Source: DATIRA01 sp964553405
GTDB lineage: Bacteria > Pseudomonadota > Gammaproteobacteria > Steroidobacterales > Steroidobacteraceae
Assembly (NCBI GenBank): GCA_964553405.1
Contig: CAZKLS010000086.1
Location: 1 to 12,142 of the forward strand
Direction of reading: 5' to 3'
DNA: 12,142 nt
Positions 1 to 7,494 of this stretch are shown here, one piece after another. A program made the position numbers and the translations under genes. The number at the start of each line of letters is the position of its first letter. The stretch's first letter is position 1. The notes beneath the pieces were generated by a model. It searched no databases, was not told the origin of the DNA, and saw only the letters and a program-made list of their open reading frames with translations.

Positions 1-183
1 GCCGAATGCCATGATCACTTTACCGTCCGCAGGGGCGCCGCCGCCATCGCTCTGATCGCGGCCAGCGGCGCCGCGCCCGAGCAGGAGGCGGCAATCCTCG
101 GAAAGACCTCGGTCAGCCCTCGGGACTTCGCTGAGCTGCCACCGGCAGTATCCCCTTACGCCGCGGCGCAGGCCCGCGGATAG
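1..183 (+). CDS. C-terminal end of an unidentified protein (partial)
   Basis: Frame 1 is open from the window edge to a TAG at 181-183 and gives 60 residues rich in Ala. It ends in an Ala/Pro-rich tail (ELPPAVSPYAAAQARG). The other two forward frames hit stops within the first 60 bases, and codon choice is strongly G/C at third positions, which supports real coding. I recognise no domain in this fragment, and the start lies outside the window. The next gene begins 59 bases after its stop, so the two could be co-transcribed. It could also be a chance open stretch in GC-rich DNA. Confidence 0.45.
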   Translation, partial: AECHDHFTVRRGAAAIALIAASGAAPEQEAAILGKTSVSPRDFAELPPAVSPYAAAQARG

Positions 184-242
184 TGAAACGAGACTGCAAC
201 ACGTGCTGGAGCATCTGCTACCAGTCAAAAAGGGAGAGGATC

Positions 243-818
243 ATGTACCGACGAATTCAACTGTGTCTGGCCGCGGCGCTCCCGGGTCTTCTGGCGAGTG
301 CGGCCGTTGCGGCGCCCCCGCTGACCGAGCCGGTGGACGTGACGGTGACAAACCCCGTGCTGCCGGTGGAGGTCTCGAATGCGGACCCGATCCCGGTCAG
401 CGTCGCCAATGCGCCCGAGAAATCCGTGAGCCCATTCGCCCGGGCGTGCAATGCATCCGCCCAGACTTGCTCGGTGGACCTGACCGACCTTGCAGCATCG
501 GGAGAGGTGCACATCACCCACGTGTCGGGTGCGGCGCTGAACGTCGGTGAGTTCGCGTCCCCGCGTTTCAGAAATGGAGCCACCGAGGTGGTCCTGCCTC
601 CGACGGTCAACTCGCTCGATGCTGACCTGAACCGCGACGTCATGTTCACGCAGTCGATGGACCTGATCCCGCTGGATACGACAATCGTGTTCACCGAGCC
701 GCAATCGGTCCGGGTGTTCTTCAACGTTGCGGGATATGTGCTTGGATCGGGCGCGGCCAGCGCCTCCGCCACCCGGAACGCCGCGACGCTGGCTACCGGA
801 ACCGCGACGATGCCCTGA
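243..818 (+). CDS. Secreted beta-rich protein of unknown function
   Basis: The protein has 191 residues. I chose the ATG at 243 because a strong Shine-Dalgarno (AGGGAGAGG, about 229-237) sits just upstream and the product then begins with a good Sec signal peptide: MYRRIQ, a hydrophobic run of about 15 residues, and an A-x-A type cleavage site near residue 23. The in-frame GTG at 183 would put a Cys-rich non-signal stretch in front and is unlikely. The mature N-terminus has short alternating hydrophobic strands with Val/Pro/Asn (VTVTNPVLPVEVSNADPIPV, about residues 33-52). Two close cysteines (C69, C76) could form a disulfide. The rest alternates beta-like segments and ends in an Ala/Thr-rich tail. 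I see no catalytic motif or membrane anchor, so it should be periplasmic or extracellular. Function is unknown. It appears to be transcriptionally closed by the hairpin just downstream. Confidence 0.8.
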   Translation: MYRRIQLCLAAALPGLLASAAVAAPPLTEPVDVTVTNPVLPVEVSNADPIPVSVANAPEKSVSPFARACNASAQTCSVDLTDLAASGEVHITHVSGAALNVGEFASPRFRNGATEVVLPPTVNSLDADLNRDVMFTQSMDLIPLDTTIVFTEPQSVRVFFNVAGYVLGSGAASASATRNAATLATGTATMP

Positions 819-835
819 CCAGCGCGGGCACATCG

Positions 836-870
836 GTGCGGCGCCGGCGGCCGTGACGCCGGCGCCGCAC
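836..870 (+). terminator. Strong GC hairpin after the secreted protein gene
   Basis: There is a perfect 14-bp inverted repeat: GTGCGGCGCCGGCG at 836-849, a 7-base loop (GCCGTGA), and CGCCGGCGCCGCAC at 857-870. It starts 17 bases after the stop codon of the secreted protein gene. No T-tract follows, so it is not a textbook intrinsic terminator. It could still stall polymerase, protect the mRNA 3' end, or be a palindromic repeat. The structure is certain; the role is inferred. Confidence 0.6.
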
Positions 871-886
871 GGCCGGACCACCCGGC

Positions 887-892
887 TATACT
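887..892 (+). promoter_or_regulatory. Possible -10 element for the TPR-sulfotransferase gene
   Basis: TATACT at 887-892 lies in otherwise very GC-rich sequence and matches TATAAT at five of six positions. A start about seven bases downstream would give a leader of roughly 35 bases carrying the GGGAGG ribosome site at 923-928. I see no convincing -35 hexamer at the right spacing, so confidence is low. Confidence 0.35.
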
Positions 893-934
893 GCCCCCCG
901 GTCGCAGTGCTGCGGCTTTCCCGGGAGGCATGAG

Positions 935-2551
935 ATGCAGGACGTCAAGCCGTCGCGGCTCGAGACGCTGGTGCGCACGGCCTTGCAGGCTCGACAGGCG
1001 GGCGATCTCGTCCGTGCGCACGCGATCGCGAACCAGGCAGCGACGGAGAAGCTGGAGCACCCACTGCTGCTGCGACTGCAGGCGGAGGCGCTCGCGGCTG
1101 CCGGCCGCTATGCGGAAGCGGGACGACTGCTCAACCGCGCCCTGGCACTCGTCCCGAATGACGCACCGACGATCACTGACATCGGCCGCGTGCTGGTTGC
1201 CGAGAATCGCCTGGAGGAGGCGATCCGGGCATTCGAGGCGGCTGTGACCGCGCTACCGGGCCTCGTGCCGGCGTGGCTCGAGCTGGGCTCGGCGCGCGAG
1301 CTCGTCGGCGACGACGCCGGGGCGCGCACGGCCTACGAGCGCGTGCGGTCGCTGGCGCCGGGCGACGCTACGGGTTGGGCCGCGCTTGCGACCATCGCGC
1401 TGCGCCGTGGCGACACGGAGCAGGCGCGTTCGCTCGCGGAAGAGGCGATCCAGCGCCGGCCCGGCCACCCGGGCGCGACGCTGGTGCTGGCGACCGTGGA
1501 CCTCGAGCGCGGCGCGGCAGCGGAGGCATCGACGCGTCTCGAGGCGTTGCTCGCTCGAGGTGGGCTCGACCAGCGTCACCTGCCGGTCGCGCTCGAACGC
1601 CTCGGAGACAGCCTCGACCGCCTGGGCCGGACGCAGCAGGCTTTCGACGCGTACACCCGCATGAACGCGGAAACCGTGCGTGCAAGCGACGCGCTGTACG
1701 AGCGTGCCGGGAGGCCCGAGAGCCATCTCGAGTTCGTCCGCCGCCTCACTCGCTGGTTCGAGAGCGAGGATGCGGCGCATTGGCGTGTGCCGTTCACCGC
1801 CGAGGGTTACCAGAGCCCGGTGCGCCGCCACGTTTTCCTGCTCGGCTACCCGGGTTCAGGGAACACGCTGGTCGGGCAGATACTCGCGAGCCAGCCCGAA
1901 GTGCGTGCGCTCGAGGGACGACCGACGCTCGAGGATGCCGACCGTGAATTGCTGCGCAACGAGACGGCGCTCGCGCGACTCGCGCAACTCGATCCCGCGC
2001 TGGCCGCGAAACAGCGCGACGCCTACTGGCAGCGCGTCCGCGCCGAGGTTCCCGATATCGATGGTCGGGTGTTCGTGGACGTGGTCCCACTGAACGGCAT
2101 CAAGCTGCCGATGATCAGCCGCCTGTTTCCGGACGCGATCGTCGTGCTGTGCCGTCGCGACCCGCGAGACGTCGTGCTGAGTTGCTTCCGGCGCCACTTC
2201 CTCGTCAACCCGGCCACCCTGGAGATGACCGGCCTCGAGCGGGCGGCGCGGCACTACGACGCGGTGATGCGGCTCGTGGAACTGCACCTTTCGGTGCTGC
2301 CGTTGCCCGTGCACGTGGTCGAGTATTCGGCGCTGGCCAGGGATCTCGAGGCGACCGCGCGATCGCTCGTCGAGTTCGTCGGCGTTCCCTGGTCGGAGAC
2401 GGTGCGGGAGTTCAGCCGTGCGGCCGGTGCAGCCCAGGTTCGGCAGGGCCCGTCCGACGGCACGGGACAGTGGGAGCGTTACCGCGAGCAGATGGCGCCG
2501 GTGTTGCCGCTGCTCGAGCCCTGGGTCACGAAGTACGGTTATCCGGACTGA
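935..2551 (+). CDS. TPR-repeat sulfotransferase family protein
   Basis: The product has 538 residues. The ATG at 935 follows GGGAGG (923-928) at a 6-base spacing; an ATG at 930 is out of frame. Residues 8 to about 250 form roughly seven 34-residue TPR units, with typical motifs such as GRYAEAGRLLNRALALVP and NRLEEAIRAFEAAVTALPG. The C-terminal half is a PAPS-dependent sulfotransferase fold. Residues 304-311, GYPGSGNT, are the 5'-phosphosulfate-binding loop after a beta strand. Residues 407-417, RRDPRDVVLSC, are the 3'-phosphate-binding motif, with R408 and S416 in the expected places. No signal peptide or membrane helix is visible, so the protein is probably cytoplasmic. By family it should transfer sulfate from PAPS to an acceptor, possibly a saccharide, lipid, small molecule or protein tyrosine; the TPR part may bind that acceptor. 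The substrate cannot be read from the sequence. It appears to be a single-gene unit, convergent with the next gene. Confidence 0.9.
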   Translation: MQDVKPSRLETLVRTALQARQAGDLVRAHAIANQAATEKLEHPLLLRLQAEALAAAGRYAEAGRLLNRALALVPNDAPTITDIGRVLVAENRLEEAIRAFEAAVTALPGLVPAWLELGSARELVGDDAGARTAYERVRSLAPGDATGWAALATIALRRGDTEQARSLAEEAIQRRPGHPGATLVLATVDLERGAAAEASTRLEALLARGGLDQRHLPVALERLGDSLDRLGRTQQAFDAYTRMNAETVRASDALYERAGRPESHLEFVRRLTRWFESEDAAHWRVPFTAEGYQSPVRRHVFLLGYPGSGNTLVGQILASQPEVRALEGRPTLEDADRELLRNETALARLAQLDPALAAKQRDAYWQRVRAEVPDIDGRVFVDVVPLNGIKLPMISRLFPDAIVVLCRRDPRDVVLSCFRRHFLVNPATLEMTGLERAARHYDAVMRLVELHLSVLPLPVHVVEYSALARDLEATARSLVEFVGVPWSETVREFSRAAGAAQVRQGPSDGTGQWERYREQMAPVLPLLEPWVTKYGYPD

Positions 2552-2605
2552 GCGCGCCGACTACCCGTAGCGCCCTGCCCCTGACACGGGGAGCGACGAG
2601 GCTGT

Positions 2606-2626
2606 CTCCAGTTCCCCGCGAGCGGC
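2606..2626 (+). repeat. Direct repeat copy 1 flanking the large membrane sensor gene
   Basis: This is a 21-base segment that recurs at 6756-6776 with one mismatch (A/G at position 5). The last 16 bases, GTTCCCCGCGAGCGGC, are identical. This copy is in the short non-coding gap between two convergent genes. The partner lies in the first codons of the TMEM175-like gene. Together they bracket the whole 1307-residue gene and its upstream region. Confidence 0.6.
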
Positions 2627-2653
2627 CCGCTGTATTTCCCGCCTGTGCTTGAA

Positions 2654-5600
2654 TCAGGCTTTCGCGGTCGGCTTCGCGTCGGCGGCGCCGGCTTTTGCGA
2701 TCAGCCCCAGGCTTCGCAGTGAATTGAGCGCTCCGGCCGCGCCGGTCGCGATGCCGAGCACCTGTGAGAACAGATCCTGCTGCGTATACAGGAGGATCGC
2801 CACGATCACGGCCGCCAGTGTGTACAGAGGGGCACTGAACCGCTTCCAGCTCACGCCGGCGGAGGTCTGTTCCCACTCCTTGACGCGCTCGGGGCTTTCC
2901 ACGCTGCGGACGAACTGTCGGAAGCTCCGGTTCATCAGGTCGAATCGGGGCTCGACGATCACCAGGCCTCGATTGTGAAGTCGTCGAACGATGTCGAACC
3001 GCTTCGGGTTGACCACGCCTTCCTCCGCCAGCTGGATCATGACCAGCCGTTCGTCCTGCGAGCACAGTTCCCAGATGGACCGGTAGTAAGGTTCCGCCGC
3101 ATCCAGCACGAATCCGACGATTTCATCTTCCCGGAACCTCGGAAGTTCCGGAGACTTGGCCAGGCGTTGGGCGATTTCGATCAGCCGCTCGCTGCCGCTG
3201 CATTCGGTATGCAGGACCCGCCGACATTCCTCGGGAATGTGTTCCGGGAGAGCCGGGAAGTCAGGCGGATTCATGCGTATCTTCTCGAAGTCCGACAGCA
3301 CCGACGCCCACCGCGTCCGTTCCAGCTGCCGCTCGGCATACTCCGCCGCCAGCGTCGCCGCCACGGCGTCGGCTTTTCCGCCAGCGTCCAGCTTCGAATC
3401 CAGCGTCTCATCGGCCCGCTGCGTGACGTAATACAGTGGATCGATCTGCGAACCGAGGATAAGGCAACCCGCTGACGACCCGGCGGCGAGCCTGAAGAGA
3501 GGCTCGCGCAGATTCGACGCCTCGAGGGCCGCCTCGACGTGAGTGACCAGCAATACCTCGTTCGGCTGCGGCGCAGCCAGCGCCGAGACTTCGGACGCTG
3601 CGCAGTGCCGCAGATCCACCGTGCGGGTGACCTTGCTGCTGATCCGCCCGATGCACGCTTTCGTCGGTCGGATCAGCAACCAGCGCGATCCAGGTTCCAG
3701 TTCAATGGCTGGAGACGCATCCAGCAGCCGCTTGTTCCGCCAGCCCAGTCCAAGCACATGCACCGCGATCGACCGGACGAGGAGCGTCAGCAGTGCCAGG
3801 CCGGCCGCCGTCAGGATCCACCAGAGCCAGGCCTTGCCGCTCCAGCCCTCCAGCAGGCCGGTGTCGGCACGGGATGGCCGTGCCGCATCGAATTCGACCG
3901 CTTCGCGCAGTGCGGGGCCCGCTTCGCCCAGTCCGGCCAGGGGCCCTGCAATGAAGCCGGTGAAGCTCCAGGGTGGCGCGTTGTCAGACTCCAGCACGGT
4001 CTCGCAGGTACGCCTCAGACCTCCGTGCGATGCCAGAGGATAGGGGCACTCGCGATACCAACCATACCGGTCGCGATCGCCGAGCGCTTTTGCATGATTG
4101 GGTTTACTGGCGCAGATCCGGTCGTCGAACGCACATTTGTCACGCGGATTGCTCTGATCCGACGCGTCTGCGACCAGCGCGTATGCTTTCTCGACGCCCG
4201 CCCTCTCCTTGTGGACGTCTCGTGACCACTGCACGGCCGATGCACGCTGGTACACCGATGCGTAGAACCGCAGTGCGTCGTCGAACGCCAGCAGGGTCGG
4301 TACCGCGACCAGCGCGATCAGCATGCTCAGCAGAAACGCGCAATACGACAGCTTGTGCGTCGCCATCGAGGGCGTGTGCTTCCAGAACCTCCAGGTAAGC
4401 CTGTAGCCGAACCATAGCGGCGACCCGCACAGCAGCGTGACCACACCGGGTACGATCACGAGCAGCAGCGCGAACGAGCCTGCGGGCAGTACGTCGCGCA
4501 TCAGGATGACGAAGACTACCGACAACAGGCAGACAACGACGCCGACGAGGTATCTTCCAGTGTCCTCGATTGTCGGCCACAGCCACTCGTGCGATGACGG
4601 TCCCCATACTGACTTCGCGAGCATCGCGCCGAACAGCGACGACAGCGCTGCCAGGATGGCGAAAATGGCCGCCACGGCAAAGGCCCGGGTGGCGAGGCCG
4701 CGCGCATTCTCCGTATCGTAGAAGCTGACCAGCGTCATCTGGAGCGCCGGAACGTCCGTCGCCCACATGCGGTAATTCCGCCAGCGGTAAGAGTAGGTGC
4801 CGGGCTCGTGCTTTGCGGTCGCGGTACCGGCGCGCGCGGTGTCCGTCGGTTCCACCGGTGCCAGAGTGGCTCCACCGCGTACCTGCTCGAAGAACCTCTC
4901 CCCCGGATACGGTCCCCTCGCGTTTCGAAACGTCACGGTTCCATCGCGACCGACGAGCACGTATTCGTATGGAGTCGGCACCACCGTATCCGATACCGAC
5001 CACAACGAGGTCGTCAGCGCAACGACGCGCCCGAGGTCCTCCGCGGCGGGCTGCGACTCGCGCGCGGCTGCCAGGCAGGCCGAGCTCTTCGCGAACGCCA
5101 TCTGCTCGCGACCGCTGGTCATCGACACGATGAATTGACTGGCCGTCCGGTCGCAGTCGTCCGCCAGGTCGAACTTGACGGCATCACGAAAGTAGTCGCG
5201 ACTCGCGACTCGCACCAGACCGGTGGGTATGGTCTGGGGCATCAACTTCCAGAGCTGATAGCCGTCGGCGCCGGCGGCAAACACCGTGTCGAAAAGTGGA
5301 TAGGGAATGGACTCGGAGGGCAGCAGCAGGGCACTGCCACGCCTCGCTTCGGGCGCGCTGTCGCCCGCCTTCTTCGCCGACCGGTCAGGCGTGTGGCTCT
5401 GTGCCCAGAGCCGGGGTGCCACTTGCAACTGCTCGATTGCAGAGTCGACTTCGGTCGTCACATTGCGGGCGATCGAGTCATGCAGCTCGCGCATGCCGTC
5501 GTCGAGGCCCTTGACGAGACTGTTGGTGGAAAAGCCGTCCAGCACGAGAAGTGCCACGACGCCGCTGATGCCGAGCATCGATCCCATCATCACCCATACG

Positions 5601-6577
5601 TCGCGCGCACGCATGCGCTCATTGGCAGCGATGAACCGCAGCTTCAGGAAGGGAATCAGCAGCAGCCCCAAGCTGACCAGCGCGACCCCCTGGACCAACC
5701 GCTGCGGAGACAACGCAATCGCCTGGCTGCGCAGCCGATCCTCGTCGACGAGAGCAACCACGACCAGATCGAGCGTTCGCGGTTTTGCCGCTTCCGTGCC
5801 GGGACCAAGACCGAGCGGGTACGTGTAGCTCCTCAGCGGTTGCGCGAACGCGAGGTAGGTTCTGCCGGCGATGTCCGTGGAGTCGAAGCCGGAGAAGTCG
5901 AGCGGGGACCGCCACCGCCTGGCTGGAGATGGACTGCCCGCAACCGCACCATCCCCCGCGTTCTCCGCGGGCTCCGCTGCGATCCGGAAATGCTCCGTCA
6001 GATTGACCGGACGGCCGTCCCGGTTGAATCGAACCGCAAGTCCGCGGGCTTGCTGAGGCAAGCGCCGATCCTGAGCCAGCAGCCGTCCGTCGCTGGACAG
6101 CAGCAGCAGTCCGTCGAACTCCGCCTCGACGATGTCCCAGGAGATGAGACTCTCGAGCGCAATCATGAACGACTCGGCATAACCGTCCCCGTTCTTAACG
6201 GTCAGCACGAGCCCGCGTTCGTCGTCGTAGATGTATAGATGAGACAGCAATGAGGAGTAGGGGTCGGACTCCTCGTCCGTGGCCTGGGCCTTGCGCGGAG
6301 GGTTGGCCGTGGACTTCGCATCAGTGAGGGACTTGAGGTATTCGCCGCGCGGCTGAGTGTTCGGCAGTCGATCCGCGGTTACTCCGATGTTCTCATAGGC
6401 ACTGAGTCGCGCCGCCAGCGACGCGGTGATCGCCGAAGTCGTGGTATTGAATTGCCGGACGGCTCCCTCGACGCTACGGTTCACGTAGCCGAACCAGTAG
6501 AGCAGGGGAGGTATGGTCACTACGAGGCTAATGACCAGGAATGGGCGAACCCAGTTGAACCGCGGTCGAAGATTCAT
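2654..6577 (-). CDS. Large polytopic Cache-domain membrane protein with degenerate NTPase-like and winged-helix cytoplasmic region
   Basis: The product has 1307 residues, starting at the ATG at 6577 (MNLRPRFNWVRPFLVIS). I predict nine membrane helices, near residues 11-31, 294-313, 327-347, 631-654, 675-694, 699-718, 743-765, 916-940 and 1249-1266. Arg/Lys-rich loops (314-326, 719-741) fit positive-inside topology. The first periplasmic region (about 32-293) is Cache-like, with FDGLLLLSSDGRLLAQ and AGRTYLAFAQPL. The second (about 348-628) has dCache hallmarks: LFDTVFAAGADGYQ, RDYFR at 460-464, and VLVGRDGTVTFRN at 540-552. A third (766-914) has cysteines at 815, 822, 844 and 858. The cytoplasmic part (942-1247) follows a P-loop NTPase pattern. 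It has a strand and loop lacking GxxxxGK[S/T] (965-978), a Walker-B-like strand LLVTHVE (1009-1015), a sensor-like strand CLILGSQIDPLYYV (1038-1051), and a winged-helix stretch (about 1170-1225). A last helix and an Ala/Lys-rich tail follow. I infer an envelope ligand sensor; no kinase, cyclase or methyl-accepting output domain is present. The ligand and output are unknown. Confidence 0.85.
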   Translation of the reverse strand: MNLRPRFNWVRPFLVISLVVTIPPLLYWFGYVNRSVEGAVRQFNTTTSAITASLAARLSAYENIGVTADRLPNTQPRGEYLKSLTDAKSTANPPRKAQATDEESDPYSSLLSHLYIYDDERGLVLTVKNGDGYAESFMIALESLISWDIVEAEFDGLLLLSSDGRLLAQDRRLPQQARGLAVRFNRDGRPVNLTEHFRIAAEPAENAGDGAVAGSPSPARRWRSPLDFSGFDSTDIAGRTYLAFAQPLRSYTYPLGLGPGTEAAKPRTLDLVVVALVDEDRLRSQAIALSPQRLVQGVALVSLGLLLIPFLKLRFIAANERMRARDVWVMMGSMLGISGVVALLVLDGFSTNSLVKGLDDGMRELHDSIARNVTTEVDSAIEQLQVAPRLWAQSHTPDRSAKKAGDSAPEARRGSALLLPSESIPYPLFDTVFAAGADGYQLWKLMPQTIPTGLVRVASRDYFRDAVKFDLADDCDRTASQFIVSMTSGREQMAFAKSSACLAAARESQPAAEDLGRVVALTTSLWSVSDTVVPTPYEYVLVGRDGTVTFRNARGPYPGERFFEQVRGGATLAPVEPTDTARAGTATAKHEPGTYSYRWRNYRMWATDVPALQMTLVSFYDTENARGLATRAFAVAAIFAILAALSSLFGAMLAKSVWGPSSHEWLWPTIEDTGRYLVGVVVCLLSVVFVILMRDVLPAGSFALLLVIVPGVVTLLCGSPLWFGYRLTWRFWKHTPSMATHKLSYCAFLLSMLIALVAVPTLLAFDDALRFYASVYQRASAVQWSRDVHKERAGVEKAYALVADASDQSNPRDKCAFDDRICASKPNHAKALGDRDRYGWYRECPYPLASHGGLRRTCETVLESDNAPPWSFTGFIAGPLAGLGEAGPALREAVEFDAARPSRADTGLLEGWSGKAWLWWILTAAGLALLTLLVRSIAVHVLGLGWRNKRLLDASPAIELEPGSRWLLIRPTKACIGRISSKVTRTVDLRHCAASEVSALAAPQPNEVLLVTHVEAALEASNLREPLFRLAAGSSAGCLILGSQIDPLYYVTQRADETLDSKLDAGGKADAVAATLAAEYAERQLERTRWASVLSDFEKIRMNPPDFPALPEHIPEECRRVLHTECSGSERLIEIAQRLAKSPELPRFREDEIVGFVLDAAEPYYRSIWELCSQDERLVMIQLAEEGVVNPKRFDIVRRLHNRGLVIVEPRFDLMNRSFRQFVRSVESPERVKEWEQTSAGVSWKRFSAPLYTLAAVIVAILLYTQQDLFSQVLGIATGAAGALNSLRSLGLIAKAGAADAKPTAKA

Positions 6578-6739
6578 CGGACCGGTTCCGTTTGCCGCCT
6601 ACTGTATTTGACGATAACAGTTGTCTGCCCGGCTGACCACACCACTGCAGGTTGATGTCCGAGGCCCTGTCGATGCCCGCGCAGCCGACATCACGAGGCC
6701 GTTCCCTGGCGTCCGCTGAACCGGCTCGTCAATCGAGCC

Positions 6740-6745
6740 TATACT
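6740..6745 (+). promoter_or_regulatory. -10 element for a probably leaderless TMEM175-like mRNA
   Basis: TATACT at 6740-6745 lies so close to the ATG at 6752 that transcription starting the usual 6-7 bases downstream would begin at or next to the start codon. The bases between (CGCGGC) hold no Shine-Dalgarno. A weak -35 (CTGAAC, 6716-6721, 18-base spacer) is present. The same hexamer, also preceded by GGC/GCC-rich sequence, occurs before the sulfotransferase gene. Confidence 0.5.
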
Positions 6746-6751
6746 CGCGGC

Positions 6752-7450
6752 ATGACTCCGGTTCCCCGCGAGCGGCAGACCACCCGTCTCGAGACCTTCG
6801 TGGACGCTGCGTTCGCGTTTGCGCTGACGATGCTGGTGATCTCCGTCGACGTGATCCCGGACTCAATGGAGCAGCTGGTCGATGCGCTGAAACGGATCCC
6901 GGCATTCGCGGCCAGTTTCGCGATCGTCGTGAATTTCTGGCACGGACATTACCGCTGGAGCCGGCGCTACGGCGTCGAGGATGCGGGCTCGGTGGTGCTG
7001 AGCCTGCTGCTGGTGTTTATCGTGCTGGTGTTCCTGTACCCGCTGCGCTTGATGATGTCCGGAGCGCTCTTCGCGGGGTCGGGAGGCTGGCTGCCGAGCG
7101 AGATCGAGATCACGACGGTCGGTGATTTCAGGCTGCTGGCGGTCGTGTACGGGGTCGCGTTCGCGCTGCTGTCGGCTACGCTCGTGGCGCTCAATGCCCG
7201 CGTGCGGCGCATGCCGCTCGATCCACCGCTGTCGGCCGAGGACCGCGCGGTGGCGGGCGTGGAGGTGCAGGCCTGGGGAATCCTGGCCTGCATCGGCGTG
7301 ACCTCGGCCGTGCTGGCGCTGGTGCTGCCCCCGGCTTGGGTGGGCGTGTCCGTGTGGATCTGGATGTCGCTCGCGGTCATCATGCCGTTGATGAGCCGCC
7401 GCTGGAACCGCGTGGTCGCGTCGAGTATTGCGCGTCGCAGGCCCGCTTGA
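6752..7450 (+). CDS. TMEM175 (DUF1211) family potassium channel-like membrane protein
   Basis: The product has 232 residues and six predicted membrane helices (about 17-33, 48-66, 78-100, 126-148, 172-193 and 197-215), the size and layout of bacterial single-repeat TMEM175 proteins. The family signature at the start of helix 1 is present as RLETFVDAAFAFALTMLVI (12-30). The usual F-S-D triad reads F-V-D at 16-18. The second conserved patch, FWHGHYRW (62-69), is also present. Known bacterial members assemble as tetramers and conduct potassium without a classical TVGYG filter; hydrophobic side chains of helix 1 line the pore. This protein is therefore probably an inner-membrane K+ leak channel. 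It is divergent from the large sensor gene, with 174 bases between starts, and 44 bases upstream of a small membrane protein on the same strand that may share its transcript. Confidence 0.88.
   Translation: MTPVPRERQTTRLETFVDAAFAFALTMLVISVDVIPDSMEQLVDALKRIPAFAASFAIVVNFWHGHYRWSRRYGVEDAGSVVLSLLLVFIVLVFLYPLRLMMSGALFAGSGGWLPSEIEITTVGDFRLLAVVYGVAFALLSATLVALNARVRRMPLDPPLSAEDRAVAGVEVQAWGILACIGVTSAVLALVLPPAWVGVSVWIWMSLAVIMPLMSRRWNRVVASSIARRRPA
6756..6776 (+). repeat. Direct repeat copy 2, inside the start of the TMEM175-like gene
   Basis: This matches the segment at 2606-2626 at 20 of 21 positions. Here it encodes residues 3-8 of the channel protein (PVPRER region), so this copy is under coding constraint while the other is not. 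Confidence 0.6.
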
Positions 7451-7494
7451 CCGGGTGCGCCTGAGCGGCGCGGCCCCGACTCCAGGACAGCAGT

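Noticed and set aside
183..242. GTG start at 183 for the secreted protein
   Set aside because: It would bury the signal peptide. The ATG at 243 has a strong Shine-Dalgarno.
2578..2591. CCCC-TGACAC-GGGG hairpin between convergent genes
   Set aside because: It has only a 4-bp stem and no T-tract, too weak to call a terminator.
4808..6238. Long plus-strand open frame (476 codons) opposite the large sensor gene
   Set aside because: It is Arg/Gln/His-rich low-hydrophobicity sequence with no domain or ribosome site. It is the antisense shadow of a gene with clear membrane helices and Cache motifs.
6601..6621. ACTGT-N11-ACAGT palindrome between the sensor and channel genes, LexA-like at first glance
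   Set aside because: Spacing between CTG and CAG is 13 bases rather than the 10 of a gammaproteobacterial LexA box. The 5-bp arms are short enough for chance.
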